From assembly GCF_900099965.1 (NCBI RefSeq), contig NZ_FNDJ01000006.1, positions 124,001-188,000 on the forward strand: a stretch of 64,000 bases of DNA. The letters run 5' to 3'. This DNA comes from Nonomuraea jiangxiensis (GTDB taxonomy: Bacteria; Actinomycetota; Actinomycetes; Streptosporangiales; Streptosporangiaceae). The translations under genes were made by a program, and so were the position numbers. The stretch's first letter is position 1; the number at the start of each line of letters is the position of its first letter. Under the pieces are notes generated by a model. It worked only from the letters and a program-made list of their open reading frames with translations, searched no databases and was not told where the DNA came from. Shown in pieces: positions 42,102 through 50,926 of the stretch.

Positions 42102-43544
42102 ATGTTGTGGGCAGGCAGGTCCGCTGTGGAGATCGCGACGGCCGTCCGGCAGGGCGAGGTCAGCGCCGTGACCGTGGTGGAGGAGCACCTTCACGCCATC
42201 TCGGAGCGGGATCCCAGGGTGGGGGCGTTCCGGCTGGTCAGGGAGCAGGCCGTGGACGAGGCGCACGCCGTGCAGAAGCGGCGCGACCTCGCTGAGCTGC
42301 CGCTGGCCGGGGTGCCCGTGGCGGTGAAGGACAACCTGGAGGTCGCGGGCGAGGCCACCCGCGGCGGCTCGGCCGCCACGGCGACCACGCCCGCCCGGGA
42401 GGACCACGAGACGGTGGCGCGGCTGCGCGCGGCCGGCGCGGTGGTCGTCGGCCTGACCAACCTGCCCGAGCTGGGGCTCGTCGCGTTCGGCGACAGCCCG
42501 TACGGCATCGTCCGCAACCCCTGGAACCTGACCCGCACGCCCGGCGGCTCGTCGGCCGGCAGCGCCGCGGCCGTGGCGGCGGGCATGGTGCCGCTCGCGC
42601 TGGGCAACGACGGCATGGGCTCGTTGCGCATCCCGGCGGCCTGCTGCGGCGTGCTGGCCATCAAACCGGGCACCGGCCTGGTCCCCGCCCCGACCGACGA
42701 CTGGGACCGGCTGATCGAGAACGGTCCCCTGGCCACGACCGCGCCCGACCTGTCGCTGGCGCTGTCCGTACTGGCCGGGGACCCGGCGCTGGCGGAGGCG
42801 TGGCGGAGCGGCCGGCGGGTCGAGCCGCGCCCGACCATGCTGCGCTCGGTCTGGGCGGACGACGACGAGGTGTGGGAGCCGCAGCCGCCGCCCGACAGCC
42901 CGGAGCCGTTCGACCTGCGGGTGGCCTACGCACCCCAGCCGCTGCCCGCGGGCATGCCGATGGACAGGGAGTTCCGGGCCGCGGTGCGCGCGGCGGCGGA
43001 GACGCTGCGGGTGGCCGGTCACACGATCGTCGAGCACGGCCGCAGGCTGCCCGCCTGGCTCGGTCCCGCCACGGTCGCCGCCTGGCTCGTCCAGGCCGCG
43101 ACCTCGGTCCGCGGCCTGGACCCTGGCCGGCTCGAACGCCGCTCCCGGGGGCTCGCCCGCGTGGGCAAGGTGCTCGGCGCTCTCAAGCTGAGCGGCGTGC
43201 GCGGCCGGGAACGCTGGCGGGCCTACGGCGCCGACCAGTGGTTCGGCGACGCCGACGCGCTGATCACGCCCGCCCTCGCGGCCGTCCCGCCCAGGGCCGA
43301 GCGCTGGGGCGAGCGCGGCTTCCTGCGCAACTCCCTGACCAACATCCGGTACGCCCCCGCCACCGGCGCCTGGAACATGTGCGGCTGGCCCGCGATCACC
43401 GTCCCCATCGCCACGCACTCCAGCGCGCTGCCCATCGGCGTGCAGCTCATCGCCCCGCCCGGCGGCGAACCCCACCTGCTGGGCCTGGCCGCCCAGCTCC
43501 AGCGCGCCCATCCGCCGCTGCGCCCTCCCGGCTTCGCGTTCTGA
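42102..43544 (+). CDS. Amidase signature family enzyme
   Basis: About 480 residues. The Ser-cisSer-Lys triad is visible: Lys in VAVKDNLEVAG, the cis-Ser in RTPGGSSAGSAAAVAAGM, and the nucleophile Ser in ALGNDGMGSLRIPAACCG (family consensus DGGGSIRIPA; Met replaces a Gly). It hydrolyses an amide of unknown nature; it is not GatA because gatB/gatC are absent and the C-terminus differs. The ATG at 42102 (MLWAGRSAVEIATAV) gives the usual N-terminal helix; the upstream ATG-like start at 42033 adds 23 residues of non-family sequence. Confidence 0.88.
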   Translation: MLWAGRSAVEIATAVRQGEVSAVTVVEEHLHAISERDPRVGAFRLVREQAVDEAHAVQKRRDLAELPLAGVPVAVKDNLEVAGEATRGGSAATATTPAREDHETVARLRAAGAVVVGLTNLPELGLVAFGDSPYGIVRNPWNLTRTPGGSSAGSAAAVAAGMVPLALGNDGMGSLRIPAACCGVLAIKPGTGLVPAPTDDWDRLIENGPLATTAPDLSLALSVLAGDPALAEAWRSGRRVEPRPTMLRSVWADDDEVWEPQPPPDSPEPFDLRVAYAPQPLPAGMPMDREFRAAVRAAAETLRVAGHTIVEHGRRLPAWLGPATVAAWLVQAATSVRGLDPGRLERRSRGLARVGKVLGALKLSGVRGRERWRAYGADQWFGDADALITPALAAVPPRAERWGERGFLRNSLTNIRYAPATGAWNMCGWPAITVPIATHSSALPIGVQLIAPPGGEPHLLGLAAQLQRAHPPLRPPGFAF

Positions 43545-43615
43545 GCCTGCACCTGGCAGGTGTACCTCCGGCAGGGCGCTGGCTGCCGACGGGGCCGTGC
43601 CCGAGCCTGGCCCGT

Positions 43616-44974
43616 ATGACCTCTGCCCCCACGACCAGGGAAAGCCTGGGAACCCGCGGCTGGCTGGTGCTCATCACGCTGTGCGGCGCCACCTTCATGA
43701 CGGGTCTCGACTACTCGATCATCACGGTCGCCCTGCCCGAGATCGGCCGCGAGCTGGCCTTCGCCACGCGGGGTGACCTGCAGTGGGTGGTGACCGCCTG
43801 TCTGCTGCCGACGGCCGCGCTGATGCCGCTGTTCGGGCGGATGTCGGACGTGGTGGGGCGGCGCAGGCTGTTCGCGCTCGGCGTGACGGCGTTCACCGCG
43901 TTCTCCCTGCTGGCGGCGCTGGCCCCGGTGCCCGCGGTGCTGGTCGGGGCCAGGGCCGGGCAGGGGGTGGCGGCGGCCATGATCGGCCCGACCGCGCTGG
44001 CCCTGATGACCACGGTCTTTCCCGAGGGTCCCCGGCGCACCAGGGCCCTGGGGGTGAACGGCGCGCTGCTGTCGCTGGGTTTCGTGGCCGGCACCATCGG
44101 CGGGGGCGTCGTCACCAGCGGGCTGAGCTGGCGCTGGACGATGCTCATCCTGGCTTTCATCGGCGTGGTGGTGCTGGTGGGGCTGTTCACGGTGGTCCCG
44201 GCCGCCGGCCACCGGGCCGCCGCCAGGCTGGACGTGCCCGGTGCGGTGCTGGCCGCCGCGGGGCTGTTCGCCCTGGTCTACGGCGTCTCCACGCTGAGCT
44301 GGGCGAGCGCGGTGGCGGCCGGGCTGCTGCTCGGCGCGTTCCTGGCGGTCGAGGCCAGGCACCGTGCCCCGCTGGTGCCGCCGCGGTTGCTGCGCCTGCC
44401 CACCGTGCGGTGGGGCATGGTCACGGCGCTGGTCACGTTCGCGATGTGCGGCGGGGCGACCGTGCTGCTGAGCGTCTACATGCAGGAGGTGCTCGGCTGG
44501 TCGGCGCTGGAGACGGGGCTCGGGTTCCTCGGCGAGGGCGTGGCGGCCCTGGTCGCGGGCGGCCTGGCGGCCCGGCTGATCGACGCGCGCGGCACCCGCG
44601 CGACCATCGCCGTGGGCCTGACCGTCCAGGCGGCCGGTACGGCGGCGATGGCGCTGCTGCCCGCCGCCGGCGGGCTCGGCGTGCTTCTGGCCACCTCGGC
44701 GGCGATGGGCTTCGGTCACGTGCTGACCGTGGTGGCGGCCGTCACCACGATCACGTCCGGGCTCGACCCGGCCGACCAGGGGGTGGCGGGTGGTCTGGCG
44801 CAGTTGCCGACGTTCGTGGGGGCGATCGGGGTGGCCGGGCTGACGGCGATCGTGTCGGCGCACGCCGACCTGCTGAGCGGGCTGCGTACGGCGTTCGTGG
44901 TGGCGGGCGCGGTGGTCCTACTGGGCGTGGTCCTGCCACTGCGCCTGCGTCAGCCGGTCCAGCAGCCCGGCTGA
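43616..44974 (+). CDS. MFS transporter, DHA2 family
   Basis: A 452-residue drug-efflux-type MFS protein with about 14 TM segments. FMTGLDYSIITVALPEIG and FGRMSDVVGRRRLFALG (motif A) are diagnostic; GVNGALLSLGFVAGTIGGG is motif C of antiporters. The ATG at 43616 replaces a frame that is open far upstream through the amidase gene. It is convergent with an XRE regulator and overlaps it by 57 bases. Confidence 0.88.
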   Translation: MTSAPTTRESLGTRGWLVLITLCGATFMTGLDYSIITVALPEIGRELAFATRGDLQWVVTACLLPTAALMPLFGRMSDVVGRRRLFALGVTAFTAFSLLAALAPVPAVLVGARAGQGVAAAMIGPTALALMTTVFPEGPRRTRALGVNGALLSLGFVAGTIGGGVVTSGLSWRWTMLILAFIGVVVLVGLFTVVPAAGHRAAARLDVPGAVLAAAGLFALVYGVSTLSWASAVAAGLLLGAFLAVEARHRAPLVPPRLLRLPTVRWGMVTALVTFAMCGGATVLLSVYMQEVLGWSALETGLGFLGEGVAALVAGGLAARLIDARGTRATIAVGLTVQAAGTAAMALLPAAGGLGVLLATSAAMGFGHVLTVVAAVTTITSGLDPADQGVAGGLAQLPTFVGAIGVAGLTAIVSAHADLLSGLRTAFVVAGAVVLLGVVLPLRLRQPVQQPG

Positions 44975-45754
44975 CCCGGGCTCCGGCTGGAACAGCACCA
45001 CGCCCTGCCCCTCGTCGTCCGGCGTGCGCAGCAGCTCGGAGGTGAGCGTGAGAACGCCCAGCTCGGGATGCCGGTAGCCGCGCGAGATGGAGGCGCAGTT
45101 GCTCACCGGATGCTCCGCCCACATGGCCCGGAACTCCGCGCTGCCCGCCCGCAGCTCGTCGATCAGCTCGCGCAGTCCCCGGTCGCCGGGGAACCTGCCG
45201 AGCGACACCTGCAAGTAGGCGATGTCGTCCCTGGCCTTCTGCTCCCAGTCGACGTAGAGGTCGCGGGACCGGGGGTCGAGGAAGTCCATACGGGCGAAGT
45301 TCGGACGCGGCTCGCGGTCCGGCGCGTCGAAGTCCAGGTGCGGCGTGAACAGGGCGTGCGCCGGCCGGTTCCAGGCCAGCACGTCGGCCCGGCGCCCGAC
45401 CGCCCAGGCGGGCACGCCGGTGTACGACTCCACCATGCGCCTGATGCCCGGCCGGAGCAGCTCGGGCCCCGGCTCGCCGGGGCGACCGGCGGCGCGGGCC
45501 AGGCGGTGCAGGTGGGCCCGCTCGTCGCCGTCCAGCCGCAGCACCCTGGCCAGGGAGTCGAGCACTTCGGCGGACACGTTGGGGCCCTGGCCCTGCTCAA
45601 GCCGGGTGTAGTAGCCGACGCTCAGGCCCGCCAGCGGGGCCAGCTCCTCGCGCCGCAACCCGGCCACCCGCCGGTGCCGTACGCCGGGGCTGAGACCCAC
45701 GTCCTCCGGTTGGAGCCGCGCCCGCCTGGAACGCAGGAACTCACCCAGGCTCAT
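44918..45754 (-). CDS. XRE-family regulator with MmyB-like ligand domain
   Basis: About 278 residues: an N-terminal HTH (RHRRVAGLRREELAPLAGLSVGYYTRLEQGQGP) and the MmyB-like C-terminal domain (VLAWNRPAHALF, NFARMDFLDP, LYVDWEQKARDDIAYLQVSLGRFPGD) that binds small, often fatty, ligands in related proteins. It is divergent from the flavin oxidase gene, 35 bases apart, and is therefore its probable regulator. The C-terminal Gln-rich end overlaps the convergent MFS gene. Start ATG 45754 (or 45760). Confidence 0.9.
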   Translation of the reverse strand: MSLGEFLRSRRARLQPEDVGLSPGVRHRRVAGLRREELAPLAGLSVGYYTRLEQGQGPNVSAEVLDSLARVLRLDGDERAHLHRLARAAGRPGEPGPELLRPGIRRMVESYTGVPAWAVGRRADVLAWNRPAHALFTPHLDFDAPDREPRPNFARMDFLDPRSRDLYVDWEQKARDDIAYLQVSLGRFPGDRGLRELIDELRAGSAEFRAMWAEHPVSNCASISRGYRHPELGVLTLTSELLRTPDDEGQGVVLFQPEPGSAGLLDRLTQAQWQDHAQ

Positions 45755-45762
45755 AACCATTC

Positions 45763-45779
45763 CTTCTAGCTCTCAGAAG
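45763..45779. promoter_or_regulatory. Inverted repeat between XRE regulator and oxidase
   Basis: CTTCT and AGAAG arms enclose AGCTCTC in the 35-base gap between divergent start codons. A likely operator or promoter element for one or both genes. Confidence 0.4.
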
Positions 45780-45789
45780 TATCATCTCT

Positions 45790-47136
45790 TTGACTTATGG
45801 AGGGACCGGCCGACACCCTGAACAGGTGCTACCAACACTGGACAGAACCCACCCTGATTACAACGCCGAACGTAGGGGTTTCCAGCTCCTGGACCCGTAC
45901 GAGCCTGATCTGATCGTCCCCGCCGCCACCGCCGACGACGTGCGCCGGGCCGTGGCCCACGCCGCCGACGCAGGGCTGTCCGTCGCCGTCCAGGCCACCG
46001 GCCACGGCCTGCCCCGCACCACGCCCGGCGGCCTGCTCATCACCACCGGCAGGATGAACGGCGTCACCATCGACCCCGCCGCCGCCACCGCCAGGGTCGA
46101 GGCCGGCGTGCGCTGGGAGCAGGTCATCGAGGCGGCGGCCCGCCACGGCCTGGCCCCGCTGTCCGGCTCCTCCCCGGACGTCGGGGCGGTCTCCTACACC
46201 CTCGGCGGCGGCATCGGCCTGCTGGCCAGGCTGTACGGCTACGCCGCCGACCAGGTCAGGGCCATCGACGTGGTCACCGCCGACGCCCGGCTCCGCCACG
46301 TCACCCCGGAGAGCGACCCCGACCTGTACTGGGCACTGGTCGGCGGGCGGGGCGGCTTCGGCGTGGTGACCGCCCTGGAGATCGGTCTCGTCCCGGTCGA
46401 GCGCCTGTACGGCGGCGCCCTCCACTTCGCAGCCGACCTCGTGCCGGCCGCCCTGCGCACCTGGGCGGACTGGACGGCCGCGCTACCGGACGAGATGACG
46501 TCGTCCATCGCGATCATTCCGTTCCCCGACCTGCCGCAGGTGCCCGCCCCGCTGCGGGGCCGCAAGGTCGCCCACATCCGCATCGCGTACGCGGGCGATC
46601 CGGAGGAGGGCGCCGACCTGGTACGCCCGCTGCGCGCGATCGGCCCCCGGCTGGAGGACACAGTAGGTGAGATGCCCTACACCGCCTCGGGCGCCATCCA
46701 CGACGACCCGAAGGGCCCGGCCGGCTACTTCGCCACGCACTCCCTGCTGCGCGAGCTGCCACCGGCGGCCCTTGACGTGCTGCTCGGCGCGGACAGCGTG
46801 GTCGAGGTCCGCCACCTCGGCGGCGCGCTGGCGAAGCCGCGGTCGCACCCCAACTCGGTGGGCAACCGGGACGCGCTCTACTTCGCGGGCCTGCTGACCC
46901 CCGGCCTCACGCCCGGCGCCGACACGCGGCACCTGCGCCTCGCACACGACGGGGTCAGGCAGGCGCTGACGCCGTGGGCCACCGGCGGCCGGGTGCTCAA
47001 CTTCCTGTACGGCGAGAACGCCACTCCGGAGGAGGTGCGCAGGGCCTACGACCCGGCCGACCGCGAGCGCCTGACCACGCTCAAGGCCCGCTGGGACCCC
47101 AGTCACCTCTTCCGCCACGGCCTCCCGCCCGCCTGA
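45790..47136 (+). CDS. FAD-linked oxidase, BBE/6-hydroxynicotine oxidase-like
   Basis: About 448 residues of the PCMH/vanillyl-alcohol oxidase class. FAD domain: VQATGHGLPRTTPGG (the His of TGHG is the position of 8-alpha-histidyl FAD linkage in many relatives), SGSSPDVGAVSYTLGGGIGLLARLYGYAADQV; C-terminal BBE segment LNFLYGENATPEEVRRAYDPADRERLTTLKARWDPSHLFR. Such enzymes oxidise alcohols, sugars or amines. The second Cys that gives bicovalent FAD in BBE proper is not evident. The start is uncertain: TTG 45790 and GTG 45826 are both possible. Controlled probably by the divergent XRE gene. Confidence 0.85.
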   Translation: MTYGGTGRHPEQVLPTLDRTHPDYNAERRGFQLLDPYEPDLIVPAATADDVRRAVAHAADAGLSVAVQATGHGLPRTTPGGLLITTGRMNGVTIDPAAATARVEAGVRWEQVIEAAARHGLAPLSGSSPDVGAVSYTLGGGIGLLARLYGYAADQVRAIDVVTADARLRHVTPESDPDLYWALVGGRGGFGVVTALEIGLVPVERLYGGALHFAADLVPAALRTWADWTAALPDEMTSSIAIIPFPDLPQVPAPLRGRKVAHIRIAYAGDPEEGADLVRPLRAIGPRLEDTVGEMPYTASGAIHDDPKGPAGYFATHSLLRELPPAALDVLLGADSVVEVRHLGGALAKPRSHPNSVGNRDALYFAGLLTPGLTPGADTRHLRLAHDGVRQALTPWATGGRVLNFLYGENATPEEVRRAYDPADRERLTTLKARWDPSHLFRHGLPPA

Positions 47137-47174
47137 GCCCCCGGACCGCGCCTACCGCGGGCGGGTGGCGGGAG

Positions 47175-47244
47175 GCAGACGGCGGGCGGGCGGCGGGCGG
47201 TCGGCGAGCAGACGGCGAGCAGACGGCGGGCGGGCGGCGGGCGG
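47175..47244. repeat. GC-only repeat, 26-base unit twice with 44-base period
   Basis: GCAGACGGCGGGCGGGCGGC plus six bases occurs at 47175-47200 and 47219-47244, with partial copies (GAGCAGACGGC) between and after. It lies in the 170-base gap between the convergent oxidase and aldehyde dehydrogenase genes. No gene is seen in the gap. Confidence 0.85.
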
Positions 47245-47306
47245 GCAGACGGCAGGGCGCCGACAGACCTCGGGCAGGCTGCCGGCACGCCGGTCGCCCG
47301 GGACGC

Positions 47307-48152
47307 TCAGATGCCGACCGGGTGCCAGACCGTCTTGGTCTCCAGGAAGCGGGTCATCCGGCCGGTCCCCGGGTCGGCCGTCCAGTCCTCCGCGACCGGC
47401 CGCAGCACCCGCTTGAGGTTTTCGGCGGCCTCCTGCTCGCACCGCAGCGCCAGCTCCTCGTCCCCGACCCCGGTCAGGTCGAGCCCGTTGACGTCCATGT
47501 GCGCCGCCAGCCAGGGCGCCAGCTCGGCCTGCCGCCCGGTGAGCACGTTGACCACACCGCCGGGCAGGTCGGAGGTCGCCAGCACCTCGGCCAGCGTGAT
47601 CGCGGCCAGCGGCGCCGGCTCGGAGGCGACCACGACGCAGGTGTTGCCGGTGACGATCACCGGCGCGACCACGGACACCAGCCCGAGCAGCGGATCGGCG
47701 GGCGCCACCACGGCCACCACACCGGTCGGCTCGGGCGAGGACAGGTTGAAGTACGGCCCCGCCACCGGATTGGCCGCCCCGTGCACGGCCGCGATCTTGT
47801 CCGACCACCCCGCGTACCAGACCAGCCGGTCGACCGTGGCGTCCACCTGCTCCAGCGCGGCCCGCTTGCCCCCGCCGAGCTCCTCGGCGAACTGGGCCCG
47901 CCGGCCTTCCAGCATCTCGGCGACCCGGTAGATCACCTGCCCCCGGTTGTAGGGGGTGGCGCCCGACCAGCCGGGGAACGCCTTGCGCGCGGCCACCACG
48001 GCGTCCCTGGCGTCCTTGCGCGACGCCCGCGACGCGTTGGCCAGGAAATCGCCCTTGGGCGAGGTCACGGGGTAGGACCTCCCGCTCTCGGAGCGCGGGA
48101 ACGCCCCGCCGATGTACAGCTTGTAGGTCTTTCTGACGGACAACCTACTCAT
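47307..48152 (-). CDS. Truncated aldehyde dehydrogenase-like protein without catalytic domain
   Basis: A 281-residue ALDH superfamily protein that keeps the N-terminal NAD-binding half (PTGVVAVVAPADPLLGL, AAITLAEVLATSDLPGGVVNVLTG) but ends before the catalytic Cys/Glu domain; the final 45 residues are a Trp/Pro-rich tail (PVAEDWTADPGTGRM). It cannot oxidise aldehydes by itself. It is the last gene of the deoC operon and overlaps the small ORF before it by 8 bases. The intact stop and clean frame suggest a maintained subunit, perhaps a partner of the full-length ALDH, rather than fresh decay. Confidence 0.85.
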   Translation of the reverse strand: MSRLSVRKTYKLYIGGAFPRSESGRSYPVTSPKGDFLANASRASRKDARDAVVAARKAFPGWSGATPYNRGQVIYRVAEMLEGRRAQFAEELGGGKRAALEQVDATVDRLVWYAGWSDKIAAVHGAANPVAGPYFNLSSPEPTGVVAVVAPADPLLGLVSVVAPVIVTGNTCVVVASEPAPLAAITLAEVLATSDLPGGVVNVLTGRQAELAPWLAAHMDVNGLDLTGVGDEELALRCEQEAAENLKRVLRPVAEDWTADPGTGRMTRFLETKTVWHPVGI

Positions 48153-48339
48153 CGCCCCGCCCTCTCCACATGGACTCCTGCGTCATCTCCACCGGCACGA
48201 AGACCTGCCCGCACCGGCTCACGCCGCAGCGGTGGGCGTACCACCCCTTGCGGACGGGACGTCCGGCCCGGGCGAAGGCGTGCCCGCGGGTGGCCTGCGC
48301 CCGCCGTTTGCGGCGGCGGGTCCTGCGATGGTCACACAT
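48145..48339 (-). CDS. Small basic protein coupled between two ALDH genes
   Basis: A 64-residue frame whose start overlaps the full-length ALDH stop by 8 bases (ATGTGTGA) and whose stop overlaps the short ALDH start by 8 bases (ATGAGTAG). The first half is Arg/Lys-rich (DHRRTRRRKRRAQATRGHA); the second has HRCGVSRCG, a possible metal-binding Cys pair, and VFVPVEMTQESMW. I do not recognise a family. Without it the short ALDH would sit about 180 bases after the full-length gene; tight overlaps on both sides argue for real translation. Confidence 0.5.
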   Translation of the reverse strand: MCDHRRTRRRKRRAQATRGHAFARAGRPVRKGWYAHRCGVSRCGQVFVPVEMTQESMWRGRGDE

Positions 48340-49759
48340 CGAGGTACGCCTCCAGCCCATGGAGCCCGCCTTCACGGCCGTAGCCGGACTCCTTGTAGCC
48401 GCCGAACGGTGAGGCGGGGTCGAACTTGTTGAACGTGTTGGCCCACACCACCCCGGCACGCAGCCTGTCGGCCATCCACAGGATGCGCGAGCCCTTCTCG
48501 GTCCAGATCCCGGCCGACAGCCCGTACGGGGTGTTGTTGGCCTTCTCCACCGCCTCGGCCGGGGTGCGGAAGGTCAGCACCGACAGCACCGGCCCGAAGA
48601 TCTCCTCCGTGGCGATCCGGTGCGACTGCGCCACCTGCGTGAACACCGTCGGCGGGAACCAGAAGCCCTTGCTCGGCAGCTCGCACTCCGGGGACCAGCG
48701 CCGCGCGCCCTCGCTCTCGCCGAGGTCGGACAGCTCGCGGATCTTCGCCAGCTGCGCGGCGGAGTTGATCGCGCCGATGTCGGTGTTCTTGTCCAGCGGG
48801 TCGCCGAGCCGCAGGGTGGTCAGGCGCCGCTTGAGCGCGTCGAGCAGCTCCTCCTGGACCGACTCCTGCACCAGCAGCCGGGAGCCGGCGCAGCACACGT
48901 GGCCCTGGTTGAAGAAGATGCCATTGACGATGCCCTCCACCGCCTGGTCGATGGCGGCGTCGTCGAAGACGATGTTGGCCGCCTTGCCGCCCAGCTCCAG
49001 GGTGAGCTTTTTGCCGGTGCCCGCCACCGTCCTGGCGATGAGCCGGCCGACCTCGGTGGAGCCGGTGAAGGCCACCTTGTTCACGTCGGGGTGGGCCACC
49101 ACCGCCGCGCCGGTCTCGCCCGCGCCCGTCACGATGTTGACCACCCCGGCCGGCAGGTCGGCCTGGCGGCAGATGTCGGCGAACAGCAGCGCCGTCAGCG
49201 GCGTGGTCTCGGCCGGCTTGAGCACCACCGTGTTGCCGCAGGCCAGCGCCGGGGCGATCTTCCAGGCCAGCATCAGCAGCGGGAAGTTCCAGGGGATCAC
49301 CTGCCCCGCCACGCCCAGCGGCCTGGTCCCGAACCCGGCATGGGCCAGCTTGTCGGCCCAGCCCGCGTAGTAGAAGAAGTGCGCCGCCACCAGCGGCACG
49401 TCCACGTCGCGCGCCTCCCGGATCGGCTTGCCGTTGTCCAGCGACTCCAGCACGGCCAGCTCGCGGGAGCGCTCCTGGATGATCCGCGCGATCCGGAACA
49501 GGTATTTCGCCCGCTCCGCCCCCGGCAGGCCGCTCCACCCGCCGAACGCCTTGCGCGCGGCCCGCACGGCGCGGTCCACGTCGTCGGCGGTGGCGGTGGC
49601 GACCTCGGCGAGGGTCTCCTCGGTCGCCGGGTTGATCGTCTTGAACGCCGGCCCCGAGCCGTCCACGAACTCACCGTCGATGAACAGCCCGTACGACGGC
49701 TGGAGGTCGACGACGTCACGGGACTCGGGCGCGGGCGCGTACTCGAAGATCGCCATCAT
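48332..49759 (-). CDS. Aldehyde dehydrogenase (NAD+-dependent), deoC-linked
   Basis: A 475-residue full-length ALDH. VIPWNFPLLMLAWKIAPALACGN (NAD site), FTGSTEVG, the catalytic Glu in LELGGKAANIV and the catalytic Cys in NQGHVCCAGSR are present. In this operon it would oxidise acetaldehyde released by DeoC to acetate. The ATG at 49759 overlaps the deoC stop by one base (TGATG). The GQxC motif has His-Val for Gln-x and two adjacent Cys. Confidence 0.92.
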   Translation of the reverse strand: MMAIFEYAPAPESRDVVDLQPSYGLFIDGEFVDGSGPAFKTINPATEETLAEVATATADDVDRAVRAARKAFGGWSGLPGAERAKYLFRIARIIQERSRELAVLESLDNGKPIREARDVDVPLVAAHFFYYAGWADKLAHAGFGTRPLGVAGQVIPWNFPLLMLAWKIAPALACGNTVVLKPAETTPLTALLFADICRQADLPAGVVNIVTGAGETGAAVVAHPDVNKVAFTGSTEVGRLIARTVAGTGKKLTLELGGKAANIVFDDAAIDQAVEGIVNGIFFNQGHVCCAGSRLLVQESVQEELLDALKRRLTTLRLGDPLDKNTDIGAINSAAQLAKIRELSDLGESEGARRWSPECELPSKGFWFPPTVFTQVAQSHRIATEEIFGPVLSVLTFRTPAEAVEKANNTPYGLSAGIWTEKGSRILWMADRLRAGVVWANTFNKFDPASPFGGYKESGYGREGGLHGLEAYLDV

Positions 49760-50697
49760 CAGTCCAGGGTGAAGTGGTCGGGACCGGCGTAACGGCCGGT
49801 GGCCAGCTTTTCTCGCTGCATCAGCAGGTCGTTGAGCAGCGAGGACGCGCCCAGCCTGAACCACTCGGGGGTCAGCCAGTCGTCACCCGCGGTCTCGTTG
49901 ACCAGCACCAGGTTCTTGATCGCATCCTTGGTCGTACGGATGCCGCCCGCGGGCTTGACCCCCACCTGGCGTCCGGTGGCGGCGCGGAAGTCGCGCACCG
50001 CCTCCAGCATGATCAGGGTCACCGAGGGTGTGGCCGCGGGGGACACCTTCCCGGTCGAGGTCTTGATGAAGTCGGCGCCCGCCAGCATCGCCAGCCACGA
50101 CGCGCGGCGCACGTTGTCGTAGGTGGCCAGCTCGCCCGTCTCCAGGATCACCTTGAGATGGGCGTCCCCGCAGGCCGCCTTCACCGCGACGATCTCCTCG
50201 AACACCTTCATGTAACGGCCCGACAGGAACGCACCTCGATCGATCACCATGTCGATCTCGTCCGCCCCGGCGGCCACCGCCATACCGGTCTCGCTCACCT
50301 TGATCTCCGGCGAGGTCCGGCCGCTCGGGAACGCGGTCGCCACCGAGGCCACCCGCACGCCGGAGCCCTTGAGCGCCTCGACGGCCACCGCGACCAGGTC
50401 GGGGTAGACGCACACGGCCGCCACCCGCGGCGCGTCACCCCCGGGCCGCATGGCCTTGGCGCACATGGCCCGCACCTTGCCCGCCGTGTCGGCTCCTTCG
50501 AGGGTCGTGAGGTCCACCATCGAGATGGCCAGGTCGATCGCCGCCGCCTTGGCCGTCGTCTTGATCGAACGGGTGCCCAGCACCGCCGCCCGCTGGTCCG
50601 CGCCCACCCTGTCGACTCCGGGCAGGCCATGCAGGAATGCTCGCAACGCCGCGTCGGACGAGGCGACGTCCGCGAGCGAGCTCGTCACAGTTGACAC
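49759..50697 (-). CDS. deoC: Deoxyribose-phosphate aldolase
   Basis: DeoC cleaves 2-deoxyribose 5-phosphate to acetaldehyde and glyceraldehyde 3-phosphate in deoxynucleoside breakdown. About 312 residues, the longer actinobacterial type. The Schiff-base Lys lies in DFIKTSTGK, the proton-relay region in VCVYPDLVAVA, and the last Lys in VGVKPAGGIRT. The open frame runs up to 50850, but residues before GTG 50697 (VSTVTSSLADVA) are translated 44-base repeat units, so I start there; neighbouring GTGs (50703, 50700) are possible. First gene of an operon with two ALDH-type genes. Confidence 0.9.
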   Translation of the reverse strand: MSTVTSSLADVASSDAALRAFLHGLPGVDRVGADQRAAVLGTRSIKTTAKAAAIDLAISMVDLTTLEGADTAGKVRAMCAKAMRPGGDAPRVAAVCVYPDLVAVAVEALKGSGVRVASVATAFPSGRTSPEIKVSETGMAVAAGADEIDMVIDRGAFLSGRYMKVFEEIVAVKAACGDAHLKVILETGELATYDNVRRASWLAMLAGADFIKTSTGKVSPAATPSVTLIMLEAVRDFRAATGRQVGVKPAGGIRTTKDAIKNLVLVNETAGDDWLTPEWFRLGASSLLNDLLMQREKLATGRYAGPDHFTLD

Positions 50698-50712
50698 CAC
50701 CACAGCATCGCC

Positions 50713-50800
50713 GACCAGGGTCTCTACCTCCAAACCGGGCGCCTTAGGGCGGTCCCGACCAGGGTCTCCACCTCCGTACGGGCACCTTAGGGCGGCCATG
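50713..50800. repeat. Imperfect 44-base tandem duplication upstream of deoC
   Basis: GACCAGGGTCTCTACCTCC...CCTTAGGGCGG (50713-50756) is followed by GACCAGGGTCTCCACCTCC...CCTTAGGGCGG (50757-50800). On the deoC strand each unit contains GGAGGT and CCGCCCTAAGG. It falls where the deoC promoter or leader should be. Confidence 0.85.
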
Positions 50801-50926
50801 ACCGGCCCTAGGTATGCGCGGTAAGCATCCGGAGCGCGGAGATAAGGCATCCACCCGATGTGCCGGGCAGGGCCTTAGCACGATTCTTGAGGATGTCAGG
50901 AAAAGTACGAAGTGTCAGGAGACACC

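Noticed and set aside
42800..43615. Long upstream extension of the DHA2 MFS gene through the amidase
   Set aside because: It is the out-of-frame shadow of the amidase; the MFS family N-terminus begins at ATG 43616.
48170..48412. Plus-strand 80-codon frame between the ALDH genes
   Set aside because: It opposes the better-supported coupled minus-strand small ORF and lacks a ribosome-binding site or operon context.
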